A stretch of 64,000 bases of DNA, taken from the NCBI GenBank assembly GCA_963924555.1, contig OZ004584.1, positions 8,625,753 through 8,689,752 on the forward strand, written 5' to 3'. This DNA comes from Crambe crambe. Lineage: Eukaryota > Porifera > Demospongiae > Poecilosclerida > Crambeidae. A program made the translations under genes and the position numbers. The notes under the pieces are model-generated. The model saw nothing but the letters and a program-made list of their open reading frames with translations, searched no databases and had not been told where the DNA came from. Position 1 is the first letter of the stretch. Each line of letters opens with the position of its first letter. Of this stretch, positions 9,537-20,083 are shown piece after piece.

Positions 9537-12500
9537 TCATCTTAATTCCTCACATTTCCTCAACACTTCACAGATAACCTCAGCAGACTGAGTGTGTCCA
9601 GCCTTCACACACACTTCTAGCAAGTTCCCATAGGTGGCTGCAAGGCCACGCCTCTCCTTCCACCTCTTCAGTGCCTCTCGTCTATTGGTCAAACAGATCA
9701 GTGATTCACATTGGACTCTCAGTTAGAGGGGGAGATTTGTCCTCATGCAAGGGGAGGGGGAGGGGAGAGACGTTAAATGGTATCCTTATTTCTCAGGTGA
9801 AAATTTAATGTTTGTTGGCATCTATCTGAGATATCTCTTCCCCCACCATAATAACCACTTCCATGAGAACACTCACCTCTGCAGTTGAGGTTCATTCTGA
9901 TGCATGGTCTTGATGTCACTAATGTCAGTGGCAGTCAGTCCCAGAGGAACAGAGAGCTTCTCCTCCCAGTCCAGTGAGTGGTCCGCTATCTCATTCAGGT
10001 CCCTGTCCACTCCCCCATGGCCCCAGTCTAACTGCCGCTCCAAGTGGGGGCGTGCATCCACTGGGAGACGTGAGAGGTAGGATTGGTAATCTGGTCCTGT
10101 GGCATGTAGTTACAGTGTAGAGTGGATCCATGGAGGACAATGGGACTCACACTAACCTGAGGGGAGTACTGGGTCAGGTCCATTCACACCACTTCCATCT
10201 CCAGTCATGGGCTACAGTAGTACAATGAGATGAATAAGTGATACAATATGATCAACCCCTTACCTCTCCAAACCACACTAAGTGCTTCTCCTTCATTTCC
10301 ACAGGCTGAGGATCTTTCATGTCCAATAGACAGTGCATTAGGTGAGGAAAAGTCTCCCCACTCTTCACAATGCACAGATGGTCCATCTCAGGGTGAGTGG
10401 GACACTTGAAGGACACGTTGTGTTCCATGCAAGAAGCATAGTTTGTTCTTGAGATGACCGTTTGAAGAGAAGACTCTACGATCTTTCGTACTTTGACACA
10501 AACCTCATGCAGTGGGGTCTTAGCACTCGAAAGTCGAGTGATTCGTACCTCGTAGTATTTAGGTCGGGAAATGAGGGTGACCACATCAGCATCACATTCA
10601 TAACGAAACTGGACTCGATTCTTCTTGATTCCTCGTTGGATCAAGGTAAGTGAGCTGTGACCGACGAGGTTGGCTGTTGCAGCTGGGAAGATGCCAAGTG
10701 GTACAAAACCACACTTGTATCGGATCAGGACAGAAGCTGACAAGAGAGGGTTTGAGTCATGTCCTAGGAATGTGTCCAGTTCTTTACTTGTTGCATTCTG
10801 AAGGACACAAGGCATTAGATAAGTGACCTCTGAACTCTTGTTAGACGAGGTCTGAGAAGAATTGCTGGGATGGGACTGAGTAATGGAAGCTATGATGTTG
10901 AGGTGTTCCAGCAGCTTCACCAGTTGCTCCAGGGGTATGTAGTCTCCTGAAACACCATCGAGACTTCTTCTGATGTTCTCCAGGGAGAACTGTCCCGTTT
11001 CCTTGAATCTCTCAGAGGCAGCTATGCCCATTCGACCGAACTTAAATGCATTGATGATCAGATTGGTCACGCTATCGAAAACAATTTGAATGTTACAAAT
11101 GACTGTTTCCTTTAACTCAGGTAGGTTGGGGAAGTACATCAGGACTCCGGCATGGTGGTGGAGGAACCACAGAGCTGTCTTTGTATCAGCAGCTGTCATG
11201 CCAAGCCTCTCAGCAAGTTGCAGGCAACTCTGCAGACTGGCTATTCTCTTGTCCCTCTTTCGCAGGCAGAGACTCAGCATCAGCCATGCAGCTGGGATGC
11301 GAAGCTTCTTGAAGTGCTTCTGCAAACCTTTCTCCAGAAAGGTACGAATATCTCTGACTTCATCTGCTCCCCCTGTCATGTTGTCTATGGGGAGTACCAT
11401 CCTGCCTTCTGAGGAGAACTGGACCAGATCGTCCCTGAAGAAATCGGTAGATCGAATCGTATGTTGTAATTTTTGATCTAATTTGTCGATCTCCTCTTCA
11501 GACACTTTATCTTTATGTGTCCCGATTATGTATGCAACAGATTTGGAAGAAGAAGCTAAAAGCTCGTCCAATTTGGAATCAGAGGCTCCTTCGTTACTCT
11601 CTTGTGAGCTGTACGACTTGAAGCAAGCAATACTGGCTAGAACTGAGAGAAGGACTTCTTCCACAGTATAGGTGGACTTGACCGGCAAGGTGGACTCACC
11701 CGATGGACTGACGAAGGAGATAGTGTAACTTTTCTTGAGGTCATCAATCAACTTACAAAATAAAAGGTAAAGGCCAGGACCGATGGTGAGTGCTGGGAGC
11801 ATGTCCATCAGCTCGGGATGACCCCCTGTGTCTTCCATGTTAAGTAGTGCTGCGTCTTTGAAGAGCTGCTTCATATGACTCCATTTTTTGGCACTCATGG
11901 CATTACGGAACAAGTCAGCCATTTCATCCACGTCAGAGAGTAGAGTACCGCTACCTCTAGGTCTTACCATTGGTGGAGCAGGGTCGGATAAAAGTTCAAA
12001 CTTTATCTCAGAAGTAGGTACCTCTGGTGACTTAAGATTGGTGTTAGAAAGCTTGGTCCTATGTACTTCTTGAGTAGAAGGTGTTCCATCATGAATGGTG
12101 GACCCATCACTCACACTTTCTTCATTGGAGTTGATGCTGGACGTTTTCTGTTCAAAAATCTGCTGATAGAAGTACTGCAGGAACATGTGTGCCTCATCTG
12201 TGAGGTTTTCAGCTGCTAACCAATCTGTTCGTGTCACCATGGCTGCAGTGCAGGAGAGGTTCCTGATGATCACTCGTCCTGACTCAACTGCACCCGTACT
12301 AGGCTGCTCTGGCTCTCCAGCTGAAGCGATGTCTGTGATCTCTCCAGTCAGGCGGCGTCGGGTCGTTGTCTTTCCCAAACGAGGACCTCCAACGAAAGCC
12401 ATTTTGACGAAGAGCATTTCTATGGATTCTTGTGTGGCAAGAATTCGGCGGTATGCATTCAGATATTCAGATTTGCCTGAGAGGATAAGAGAGTTCAGTT

Positions 12501-15500
12501 TCTAACAAAGACTCAAACATAGTAGCTATTCCAAAAAGACTAAATTTTTTTGAGGATGGTGTATAAGCTACCACATAAAGATAGGATATTGTCTCCCCCA
12601 CGACTTTTCTAGATGAAGGTCTGGGAGTTGGATGATACCTACACAATACACCTTTGTGTGAAATCTCTACTCACCAGTGAGGTAGTCCTCAATCTGCACA
12701 CTCAGTTCTTTCAGTTCAAGTTTCTTCAATACATCGAACAGTGACGTCCAGGTTGGAGGAAGACGACTCTTTCCTGGAGATTCCCACTGGTTGATAACAA
12801 CTTCAACAGCTTTAGCACGATCAGACGGAAGTTGATGCCGGACAGTCTCATTCAAAGTAATTCCAACTGCTCTTATCAATTCAGTGTGGACCTTTGCCAG
12901 TGACGTGACCACCTGGATTCCTACTCCCTCCAGTCTAGAGAGAGCACTCATGCTGAATTGACTCTCGGGGTTGAATGGGGTCACTGGGAATGGGATAAAT
13001 CACAAAGCAGTTAAATTGGGACCTCCAGAGTATTTAAGAATTGTTGGGATGGACCATTTTGATCTTGTGATACTATTACATCATCATGACATAATCAATT
13101 ATTTGGGCAGAATTCAGTAGTCACCTTTCAATGATGCCTTGAACACCCTGTTACTGTTACTCCATTCAGATGCACTCGCTCCCCCTAACACCACCAATTC
13201 TCCTGTGGGGAGGACAATAGTAGTAGTGTCATACAACTTTATAGGCAAATCCCCCACGTGTAACCAGGAGAGGGTGTGGGGGGAGTAGGCACAGATCTCA
13301 GAGGAATAGTCACCACTAAGCCCTCCTCCAGTAGATATCAGCTGATTTGCAAATGATGAAGGAGAGGAAAATTTGAGACGAATTTGTAACTCACTCCACA
13401 AACCAATGGAGTATGACATTTCTCGAGTATAGTCTTTATTAAGGAGTGACTCCAACTTGCAGTGAAATACTGAGGGACCCTGTCCCAAGCCACCCATCAA
13501 ATACAGTCTTCCTTTATGGAGAGTGGATTTCAAACCACAGCATGCTTTAGGTAGAGGTTGAGCAGATGACCACTCATTGTCTTTGAGTATCTCCACTACA
13601 TTCACTTCCTTTCCACTTACTCTACCACCTGATACCACCAAACATTCGGGACTTCCAGTGTTCAATGCTGATGAATAATAACGACTAGTTGGCATTGGTG
13701 GCAGTGATGGTTGCCAGTTCGTTCCTCCTTTAAGTGTCCATAGTTCATTTGTAGTCATATCAGTATCATGTTCCATTCCACCAACAAGTACCACCTGAGA
13801 GTGGTAGGTGGTGAGGCCATAAAGACGGGTGGGTGTGGTCACTTGTGACCATGAGTTCAAATCAGTGGAGGAGATAAATAGTGAGGCATTACTTTTCAAT
13901 GATGATGTGTTCCCTCCTCCTAAATATATCTTGTCCTGCAGTAGCACACATTGGGCATCACACATACCCACTGGTAGTGGAGTGCACTCTGCCCAGTCAA
14001 GTGAGGCTAGGGGGTGGAGGATGTCAACCTGTAGAGGTATGGTAGAGAATAGTTACCTTGTACACATGCACAACAGGAGGTCGTCTTTGACATAATGGAA
14101 GGACAGAATAGAGGGCCTGTACATGGAGGTGTGTCACATAAAAATGGTGTGGTTGTCTGCCATCTTGATCTTTGTGTATTAAATGACCTCTGAATAAAGG
14201 TCACCTCTCTATAAAGGACAATTTCAACTTGTCTGTTATTTGGAGACTCCACTGTATGTTGGAGGTACAAGGTAGAGGAGAAATTGTACTAGTTTACATG
14301 TTAGGAGGTGGTTAAGTGTTTGTTTTCATAATTATTGCAACTAGTTGATTGTAAGAACTTATAATGCTGTTAGTTATCCTGTTCTTTGCAAGGGAGAAAA
14401 CAAGTTTATAGCAATAGCAGTGTACTTTCATCATCTTAGATCCACCCCTCTAGTCATAGGTGTAGTGCTGGGTCAGGCAGGTCAGATCGATATAAGCCAA
14501 CACATCTTTCACATCCTGATGGTCTTGTATGGTCCATTAATGTGGTTTACATTACTTCCAGATTCTCCATACCACTCAGGTTACAGGTATTATGGGGGAG
14601 AGCCTGACTAGCGAGACTATTTGCCTGACCAATGCACAAAATACTGCTATACCTCTGATAGTGTGTGACAGTTTTATGAATGGCACATTAATGTGGTATG
14701 AGAGGAATAAAGGAGGATAGCACAACTGATGGAGAGATAAGTTCATGGTGGACAACCATGCCCCCTTACAAGCAATCATTCAAGCATAGCCTGGCAAGTT
14801 GTCAGAAGAAAGAGCAGAGGCTACGGTTTTGATAATGGCATTACTAGTAATTCCTCTTTGGTGGATCTTTCACAAGAATTGTCGCCATCTATGTGACACG
14901 CCCCCTGCTCCTCGTGCAGGTTCTCCATTCTTCATGTACTGTGTGTGACACACACCTAAACACTGAGATGGCAAATTTTTAACCCTTGAGACAGACACTA
15001 GCACAAGTAGGTGACAGGCTTAGGTAAACTGAGCTTACTGAGAGCTTAGTCTTGGGTACGAGGCTAACTGAGAGCTCTGCTAATAAATGAAGTAATGCCT
15101 CTTGCTGTTTATATCTGTTGTCAGCTTTAGCAAGGGTCAAGGGTCACATTCCTTGGATTGTAGTGCCACCAGATCAAACCAGGACTTACTTTATTCTATC
15201 TGAAGCCCACCCTTTATCAGCTGTGGATGGACCTTCAGTTGAAGTCTACCCTTGAAAAAGTGTTAGTGAGAATAGGGAAGTGTTCAGTGGTGTTGAGGAG
15301 AGACTTGTGATTGATGTGCATTTGACCAGCATGTGAAGTTTGTAGTGGTACAAGATGAAGCTGCTACAAATGTTACAGGAACTGCTACAAACATTCAAGA
15401 TGGTTTCTCAGAGGATTGAATTTACCAGAAAGCTTGAAATTGACAGCCACTTATTATCTCATTGTTGTAGGAGAGTCTATTGTGGACTAGTGAGATATAT

Positions 15501-16834
15501 AATTCATTCTAGTGCAGTCTTGGATCTTGTCAACTAGTCTGGTCCAGCTTTTCTTTTTTGGGGGGAGGGGGAAGAAAAGTGGTCTGAGAGCTCTAGCATC
15601 AACTACTTGTGATGCCCGAGTTTTCTCTCAAATAAACGTGTGTTGAATAATTTTCCGAAGCCAGTCGGTAGAATTGTGAACACATTGCCCTTATAAATCG
15701 CTGATACAACTTCCAGCTGTTCAGGCTTCAGGCCAGGTATTCCTAGCTCTTCAAGCACAGCTCTCAGTGACTTTTCCATAGTTCTGGAATGAATTGTGAG
15801 TGTGTCTCACCAACATTATACTACTTCACGTGACTGAATAGAGCAATCTGATTGGCATGCAGCTATAGCTGCGTGCGAGCGTTACAAGTAGTTGATGCTA
15901 GAGCCACCAGACCATTTTCCTTCCTCCTCCTCCCCAAAAAGAAGAAAAGCTGGGCTGGTGACACCAGACTACTTGTCCACCTCCCATCTGCCACTGTTTA
16001 CCCATCTATATTCATGCAGGGTGGAATGTAATTTACTGCCCACACACACATCCAGGACGTTAAGTTTGGATGGCCTTATCTAGTACAAGTCATACCTTCT
16101 CCTGTCCCTCCATCAGAGTGCACTCTGCCCAGTCAAGTGAGGCAAGGAGGTGGAGCCTGTAGAAGTACAGTGAAAATAGTTATCTGGCTTGCACACATTC
16201 ACAGCAGGGGGTCTTAGAAACTGCTTAAAATATCAGGAGATCACAAACGTAAATCCTTCTGTAAAGACCTCGCAAGGTAAGGTAGATTGGGGTAACTAGG
16301 GACACTCTTACTACAAATGATATCTCTGTAACCACTTTAGCTATAAACAAGCTTTAAGTTGCAAGAGATAGAGCAACTTTTCTAGTCCCAGGCTGAACAA
16401 AAGATGATGGGTGTGGCTTATTAATTAATTGGCTACAACTAGCCAATGTGTAGTATGTTTTGCTGACTGATCAATTCTTTAAAACACAGAGATCATTATA
16501 CAGTATTATCTCAGTGAATAGAAAGGTAAAATCAGGGCTGCTTATTACCAACAGATTAACCAAAGCACTCTAGATTGGCTTTTAAAAAGAGACAAAGCAT
16601 AGATGCTTATGTGTGCAAAATATTAAAGAGCTTGAAACTCTTAGTAATCTCGAAATCTAACTTCAGTGTCCCAAGTCACCCCGCTTTACCTTATCTTAGC
16701 TACATTGATCCGCGCTCTCCCTCTACCTGTCTCTAGCTAGCCTCATCAATATCACATACCTCCTCCCGATCTCTCATCAGGCCAGGTCCTCTAGCTCTTC
16801 TAACCAGGTACAAGGTATGGGCCACTTCCGCCAT
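9537..16834 (-). CDS. Gene B: Kelch-death-ROC-COR-death receptor-like protein (class II)
   Basis: Predicted exons: 16760-16834, 13125-14028, 12675-12983, 10264-12476, 10157-10211, 9877-10096, 9537-9681. All junctions are GT-AG and the lengths sum to 3921 bases, 1306 residues plus TGA. Order: N-terminal peptide, six-blade Kelch propeller (about 26-326), death domain (to 429), ROC GTPase and COR dimerisation region (to 1167), Gly/Ser linker, death domain with EIADHSLDWEEKLSVPLG and REALKRWKERHGLAATYG split by an intron. From the family rules, ROC-COR is a GTP-dependent dimerising switch, and death domains recruit other death-fold proteins; a cytosolic sensor or scaffold role is inferred. No signal peptide or membrane segment is seen. 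The first exon (ACCATGG start) lies 118 bases head-to-head from GLUT copy 1; an alternative first exon is 16096-16113. Very close to gene E. Confidence 0.75.
10264..12476 (-). CDS. Gene B ROC-COR exon, class II
   Basis: A 738-codon single exon. P-loop GGPRLGKT lies about 30 residues in, G3 is MEDTGGHPE and G4 is GTHKDKV; all three are intact, so GTP binding is expected. A Ser/Thr-rich stretch (EESVSDGSTIHDGTPS) interrupts the ROC domain between P-loop and G3. The COR part includes IPAAWLMLSLCLRKR, TALWFLHHHAGVLMYF and YKCGFVPLGIFPA. It ends HLVWFGE at the donor GTAAGG. Confidence 0.85.
13125..14028 (-). CDS. Gene B Kelch propeller exon
   Basis: About 301 codons, six blades. Copy-specific tips: CD before and GNTSSLKS after blade 1, MEHDTDMT after blade 2, RVSGKE after blade 3, CG before blade 4, GLSGDYS after blade 5, YDTTT before and ASASEWSNSN after blade 6. 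It is longer by two residues than C-E because of small tip insertions. The apparent GTG start within the exon is only an artefact; the exon opens at the acceptor with VDILHPLASLDW. Confidence 0.85.
15535..15971. mobile_element. Inverted-repeat unit enclosing a helicase fragment
   Basis: The arm at about 15,535-15,612 (AGTCTGGT, CAGCTTTTCTT, GGGG, then GCTCTAGCATCAACTACTTGT) recurs in reverse complement at about 15,885-15,971, giving arms of roughly 80 bases. Between them lies the RecQ-like fragment 15603-15779. A second copy at 51,710-52,065 keeps the right arm but has lost most of the left. No clear target duplication. Confidence 0.5.
15603..15779 (-). pseudogene. RecQ-like DNA helicase N-terminal fragment
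   Basis: A 58-codon frame starting MEKSLRAVLEELGI, followed by LKPEQLEVVSAIYKGNVF and ILPTGFGK. This matches the start of a RecQ-type helicase core: the Q-motif region then Walker A, normally LPTGxGKS. The Ser/Thr after GK is replaced (GKLF) and the frame stops 19 codons later, so no ATPase can be made. The counterpart at about 51,760-51,890 is further shortened by a deletion. Either a relic of a helicase gene or cargo of the surrounding inverted repeat. Confidence 0.5.
16096..16113 (-). CDS. Candidate short first coding exon (M-E-G-Q-E-K), gene B
   Basis: TCTGATGGAGGGACAG followed by GAGAAG and donor GTATG. An ATG a few codons before a GTATG donor, phase 0, recurs upstream of every Kelch gene (6855-6872, 16760-16777, 30732-30740, 31302-31319, 42646-42654, 52187-52195, 52440-52457). 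Phase 0 matches the start of the Kelch exon. Confidence 0.35.
16114..16156 (-). pseudogene. Fragment of a Kelch exon 5' end
   Basis: The segment between an AG acceptor and the ATG of the candidate exon 16096-16113 matches the first codons of the Kelch exon (LASLDWAECT) and then breaks off. A second copy is at about 52,205-52,252. It marks an aborted duplication breakpoint. Confidence 0.5.
16280..16691. mobile_element. 412-bp TA-flanked inverted-repeat insertion
   Basis: Left end AGGTAGATTGGGGTAACTAG, complement of the right end AGGTAAAGCGGGGTGACTTG, with GGGACACT following in both. TA flanks both sides (16278-16279, 16692-16693). The paralogous site at about 52,374 reads CGCAAGGTATCTTAGC without the insert, proving insertion and the TA duplication. 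Non-autonomous; no coding region seen. Confidence 0.75.
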
Positions 16835-16952
16835 GGTCTGATCCACTTCCGCCGGCGCCATGGTCTGGTCGGGTAAAGGGTCATCAACAACAAAGACAAC
16901 CACGTGACTTGACGCCCACGCACTAGACAAGCTCTGCCTTGCTAGGAAGATT
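16835..16952. promoter_or_regulatory. Putative bidirectional promoter, gene B / GLUT copy 1
   Basis: 118 bases separate the gene B start (minus) from the ATG of GLUT copy 1 (plus). CACGTG followed by AC lies at 16901-16906; the same ACCACGTGACTT element is kept at 52572-52577 between gene E and the intact GLUT, but is deleted in the gene D / GLUT copy 2 version. bHLH factors of the USF/MiT type bind CACGTGAC, so shared control is plausible. Confidence 0.4.
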
Positions 16953-17738
16953 ATGGCTACTGAACAGCAGTCAGAGAAATCTCCACTGATTGGCTCGCCC
17001 GTTTCCAGTCCGGAACTGGACCAGGTGAGCATGGATGAACCCGCCAGGAATAAACTTGATTCGGATCCAAATATCCTCACAAGTTTTGATGATAAAAAGG
17101 TTAGCAGTTAGTTCATTAGTTACTCAGAACACTAGTAGAGTCATAGAAACCTTATCTATGGTTATAGCTGAACCATTATGGCACCCTAGCCACACCCCTC
17201 CTTGTAGGGTGTAGTATATAATATCACATGACATTGCCATGGTTCTCTATTAGTGGGTGTGGTATATAATATCACATGACATTGATTTTCCTTTAGGATG
17301 GTTCTCCTCCTCTGGAAAAGGTGCACCAGCACAGACAGCAGACTAAATGGACGGGGCTAACAGTGACCCTGCTGTTGTCTGTGTTGGCAGGAGTGTTGGG
17401 CTCCAGTACACAGTTTGGTTACAACACAGGTGTCATCAACAACCCAAAACAGGTCAGGCAAAATAAACTCAGGGGTGGGCCATTTCAGGACCTTAGACTG
17501 TCCTCGGTCTCTTCACATGTTAGTCAAGTCAAGGCTGACTCACTCACCATCACATTACAGCAGCACATCATCACATTATGACACCCTCTCTTTTGTTACC
17601 TAGGTGATACGAGACTCCTTTGCTGATAACTCCTTTAGTATGCCAGCAATGACCGTTGCCGTGTCGATATATGCCATTGGTGGAATGATAGGAGCTCTTG
17701 CAGCTGGCATAGTAGCAGACTGGATTGGCAGGTCAGGA

Positions 17739-17779
<41 letters not shown>

Positions 17780-19690
17780 GTCATGTGACTGACAACCTGA
17801 CCATCTATTCAATTATCTTGTTCTTATTCTCCACCACTATATATTCTTACCATGGTCTCTATATAGACAGGTTCCATCATGACATACTTTTCTCTCTTTT
17901 TTCCTCCTAGAAAGTACACAATGCTGTTGAATAACACTGATCATTGCTGGTGTCATATTTGAGTCCTTTGCTTTCCATCCAGCCATGTTCATCATTGGAC
18001 GCATCCTGGTCGGCATCAACTCAGGTAATGGTTGCTAAGGGTAACAAAAGGGTAGCATTACATTATATGAAGATAGTGTTCCTGAGATATTGTATCCCCT
18101 CCAAATCCCTCCTCAGGGATCAACACAGTCATCGTTCCTATGTACATCTCAGAGATATCTCCAGTGAATCTGAGAGGATCCATGGGAGTCTGTCATCAAA
18201 TGGCCGTTGTCTCCACCATCCTCTTCTCCCAGATCCTAGGAATAAAAGCAGTCAGTATTTAATGCTACCTCTAGGTCATGTGATGGTCATAGCCTCGCTG
18301 CTACTTCTGTCATGTGATATATATAACCTTGTGCTCAGTCTTACGATACCTTCCCTATGCTAACTCTGTCATGTGGTAGACATGCATATAACTGTCATGC
18401 ATGTCATGTGATGCACCTTTCATTGTCATGTGGGATCTTTATCATGTGATACACCATGTGACTATTATGTGATTTTGAACCTGTGCAGATTCTTGGCAGA
18501 CCGGATTCAGAGTTTTATGGTTGGAGGATTTTATTTGCCCTAACTCTCATATTCTCTGCCTTCCAGTTGTCACTGTTACCATGGTTACCACAAAGCCCTA
18601 AATATCTGTTCGTCAAATGCAAAAAAGTAGAAGCAGCTATCCATGGTGAGTGAATCCAAATACTAAAAACGAAATTGTGATTGGCATAATTCTAGCTCTG
18701 AAGCGCTTGAGAGGAAATGCTGATATCAACCAGGAGCTACAGCTAATGAGAGTGAGTCTAGTGATCATGTGACCTGCTATTAATGTCACATGACTGTAAT
18801 GATATAGGATGAATTGAAGGATCTTGAGCGTCCAAGAGGTCACACTGATTCAGTTTTTCAAGATTCCTCACTTGTTTCGAGCTTTGTGCATAAGTAACAT
18901 GCTGCACTTGTCACAACAGCTGAGTGGCATCAATGGAGGATAGTTTCTTGTGGTGGATACCCTTTACCAGATGTTTCTGCATGCCCACAGCTCCTGTATT
19001 ATAGTAATAACATCTTCCAAGCAGCGTCTCCTCATGATGTTGATATAGCAACAGTTATGTCGATCTGTAGGTGTGGTCCTTGTCATAGTAACATTCATAA
19101 CAGTAAGTTAGTTTCATGTTGTTTGACCAATCTGACCTTAGACCCCTGCAGGTCTTCCTAGTCCATGGAGTTGCTAGGGCGACGCACACTCATGTTGTAT
19201 GGGTTAGGAGGCATGACCATCTCTTTTACCGTCCTCACCAGTATGTTCTGCTTCCAGGTAAGGTAACCATGGATACAACTAAGTTGAACTAACAGCCCAA
19301 CACAAGACATCTTACCAATCCCCCCAATAAAGGCATGATAGTTTTAAAGTATAAAACTTTGAGTTGACACATGGTGTGTATTATCTCTTGTTTTCATTTC
19401 GTTTTGAAAAGTGATGAGGAGGGAGTGCGTCCTGTGACAGTGCCTGCTGTTCTACTGGTCATGAGCAGTTTAGGAACAGTTGCTTTCTTTGGACTTGGCC
19501 CAGGTAATATGGAATCATCCTTCAGTTTAAACACAGATTTCCTCTTCATTTGTGATTGATTACAGGGGGCATCCCTTGGTCGATGGTGTCAGAGCTCTTC
19601 ATGCAAGAGGCATGCAGTAACCGTAGCAACCATAGTGAATTGGATGGCTAATTTTGCTGTGGGATTCTTCTTTCCTTTCATACTGGTAAA
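16953..19690 (+). pseudogene. SLC2A (GLUT-like) sugar transporter, decayed copy 1
   Basis: Recognisable exons 1-12 match the intact gene at 52,634-55,676, beginning at the same ATG. Lesions seen: loss of two bases in exon 4 near 17,937 (AACACTGATC for AACACTGTGATC); the donor after the QLSGING motif changed so that GGA runs into GGATAG near 18,940; deletion and rearrangement in the YYSNNIF exon (about 19,000-19,080); a 4-base insertion CCAT in exon 10 near 19,165; loss of the start of exon 11; an 8-base deletion in exon 12 near 19,610; no exon 13. Intron 3 carries a GA microsatellite. Cannot make a 12-helix transporter. Confidence 0.8.
17735..17775. repeat. GA dinucleotide microsatellite in GLUT copy 1 intron 3
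   Basis: A run of GA repeats directly after the exon 3 donor. The same microsatellite, at different lengths, is at the same place in copy 2 (about 43,850-43,896) and copy 3 (about 53,430-53,452), so it predates the duplications. Confidence 0.85.
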
Positions 19691-19750
19691 TTTCAAAACG
19701 TTTTGAGCTACTGATCAAATGTCAAGAATTACTTGGACCTGATCAATAGT

Positions 19751-19845
19751 TACCTTTTAATGATGCCTTGAATGTCCTTTCACTCCATATAGAGATACAT
19801 TCAACCCCCGAGACCACCAATTCTCCTGTGGGAGACAATACTACC
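19751..19845 (-). pseudogene. Kelch exon 3' fragment
   Basis: The sequence TACCTTTTAATGATGCCTTG and following bases match the last Kelch blade and donor region of genes A-E, with mutations and a deletion. It lies between the broken end of GLUT copy 1 and the dynamitin fragment, so at least one more Kelch gene once stood here. Confidence 0.6.
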
Positions 19846-20083
19846 AGTCCCTCAAATAGCTGCAGTTCTGCATTAATAGGATGTTACAAAGTGTTCACAC
19901 GAAGTCTACACACCTCTCAAAAGTAAGCAATTACCTATGGATCATGGGGGTGTGGTTTCCTTTCATGTGATCTAGCTGATAGTTCAGCTCTTAGGAAGCC
20001 TTCCCTACTGTATGTACTACAGATTGTAGTGGGTGTGGTTTCCTGTCATGTGATCCTTCTGGATGAAAGTATATTTTATTCAG

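Larger units (their letters stand above)
14029..16759. other. Intron 1 of gene B with duplicated and mobile sequence
   Basis: Holds the 3' half of a pogo-like MITE (about 14,175-14,253), sequence shared with introns of A, D and E up to about 14.45 kb, then unique sequence, the inverted-repeat unit with a helicase fragment (15.5-16.0 kb), a Kelch fragment (16,114-16,156) and the 412-bp insertion. From 14.46 to 15.5 kb no supported gene was found; the short plus-strand frame at 15,355-15,537 has no recognisable features. Confidence 0.4.
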
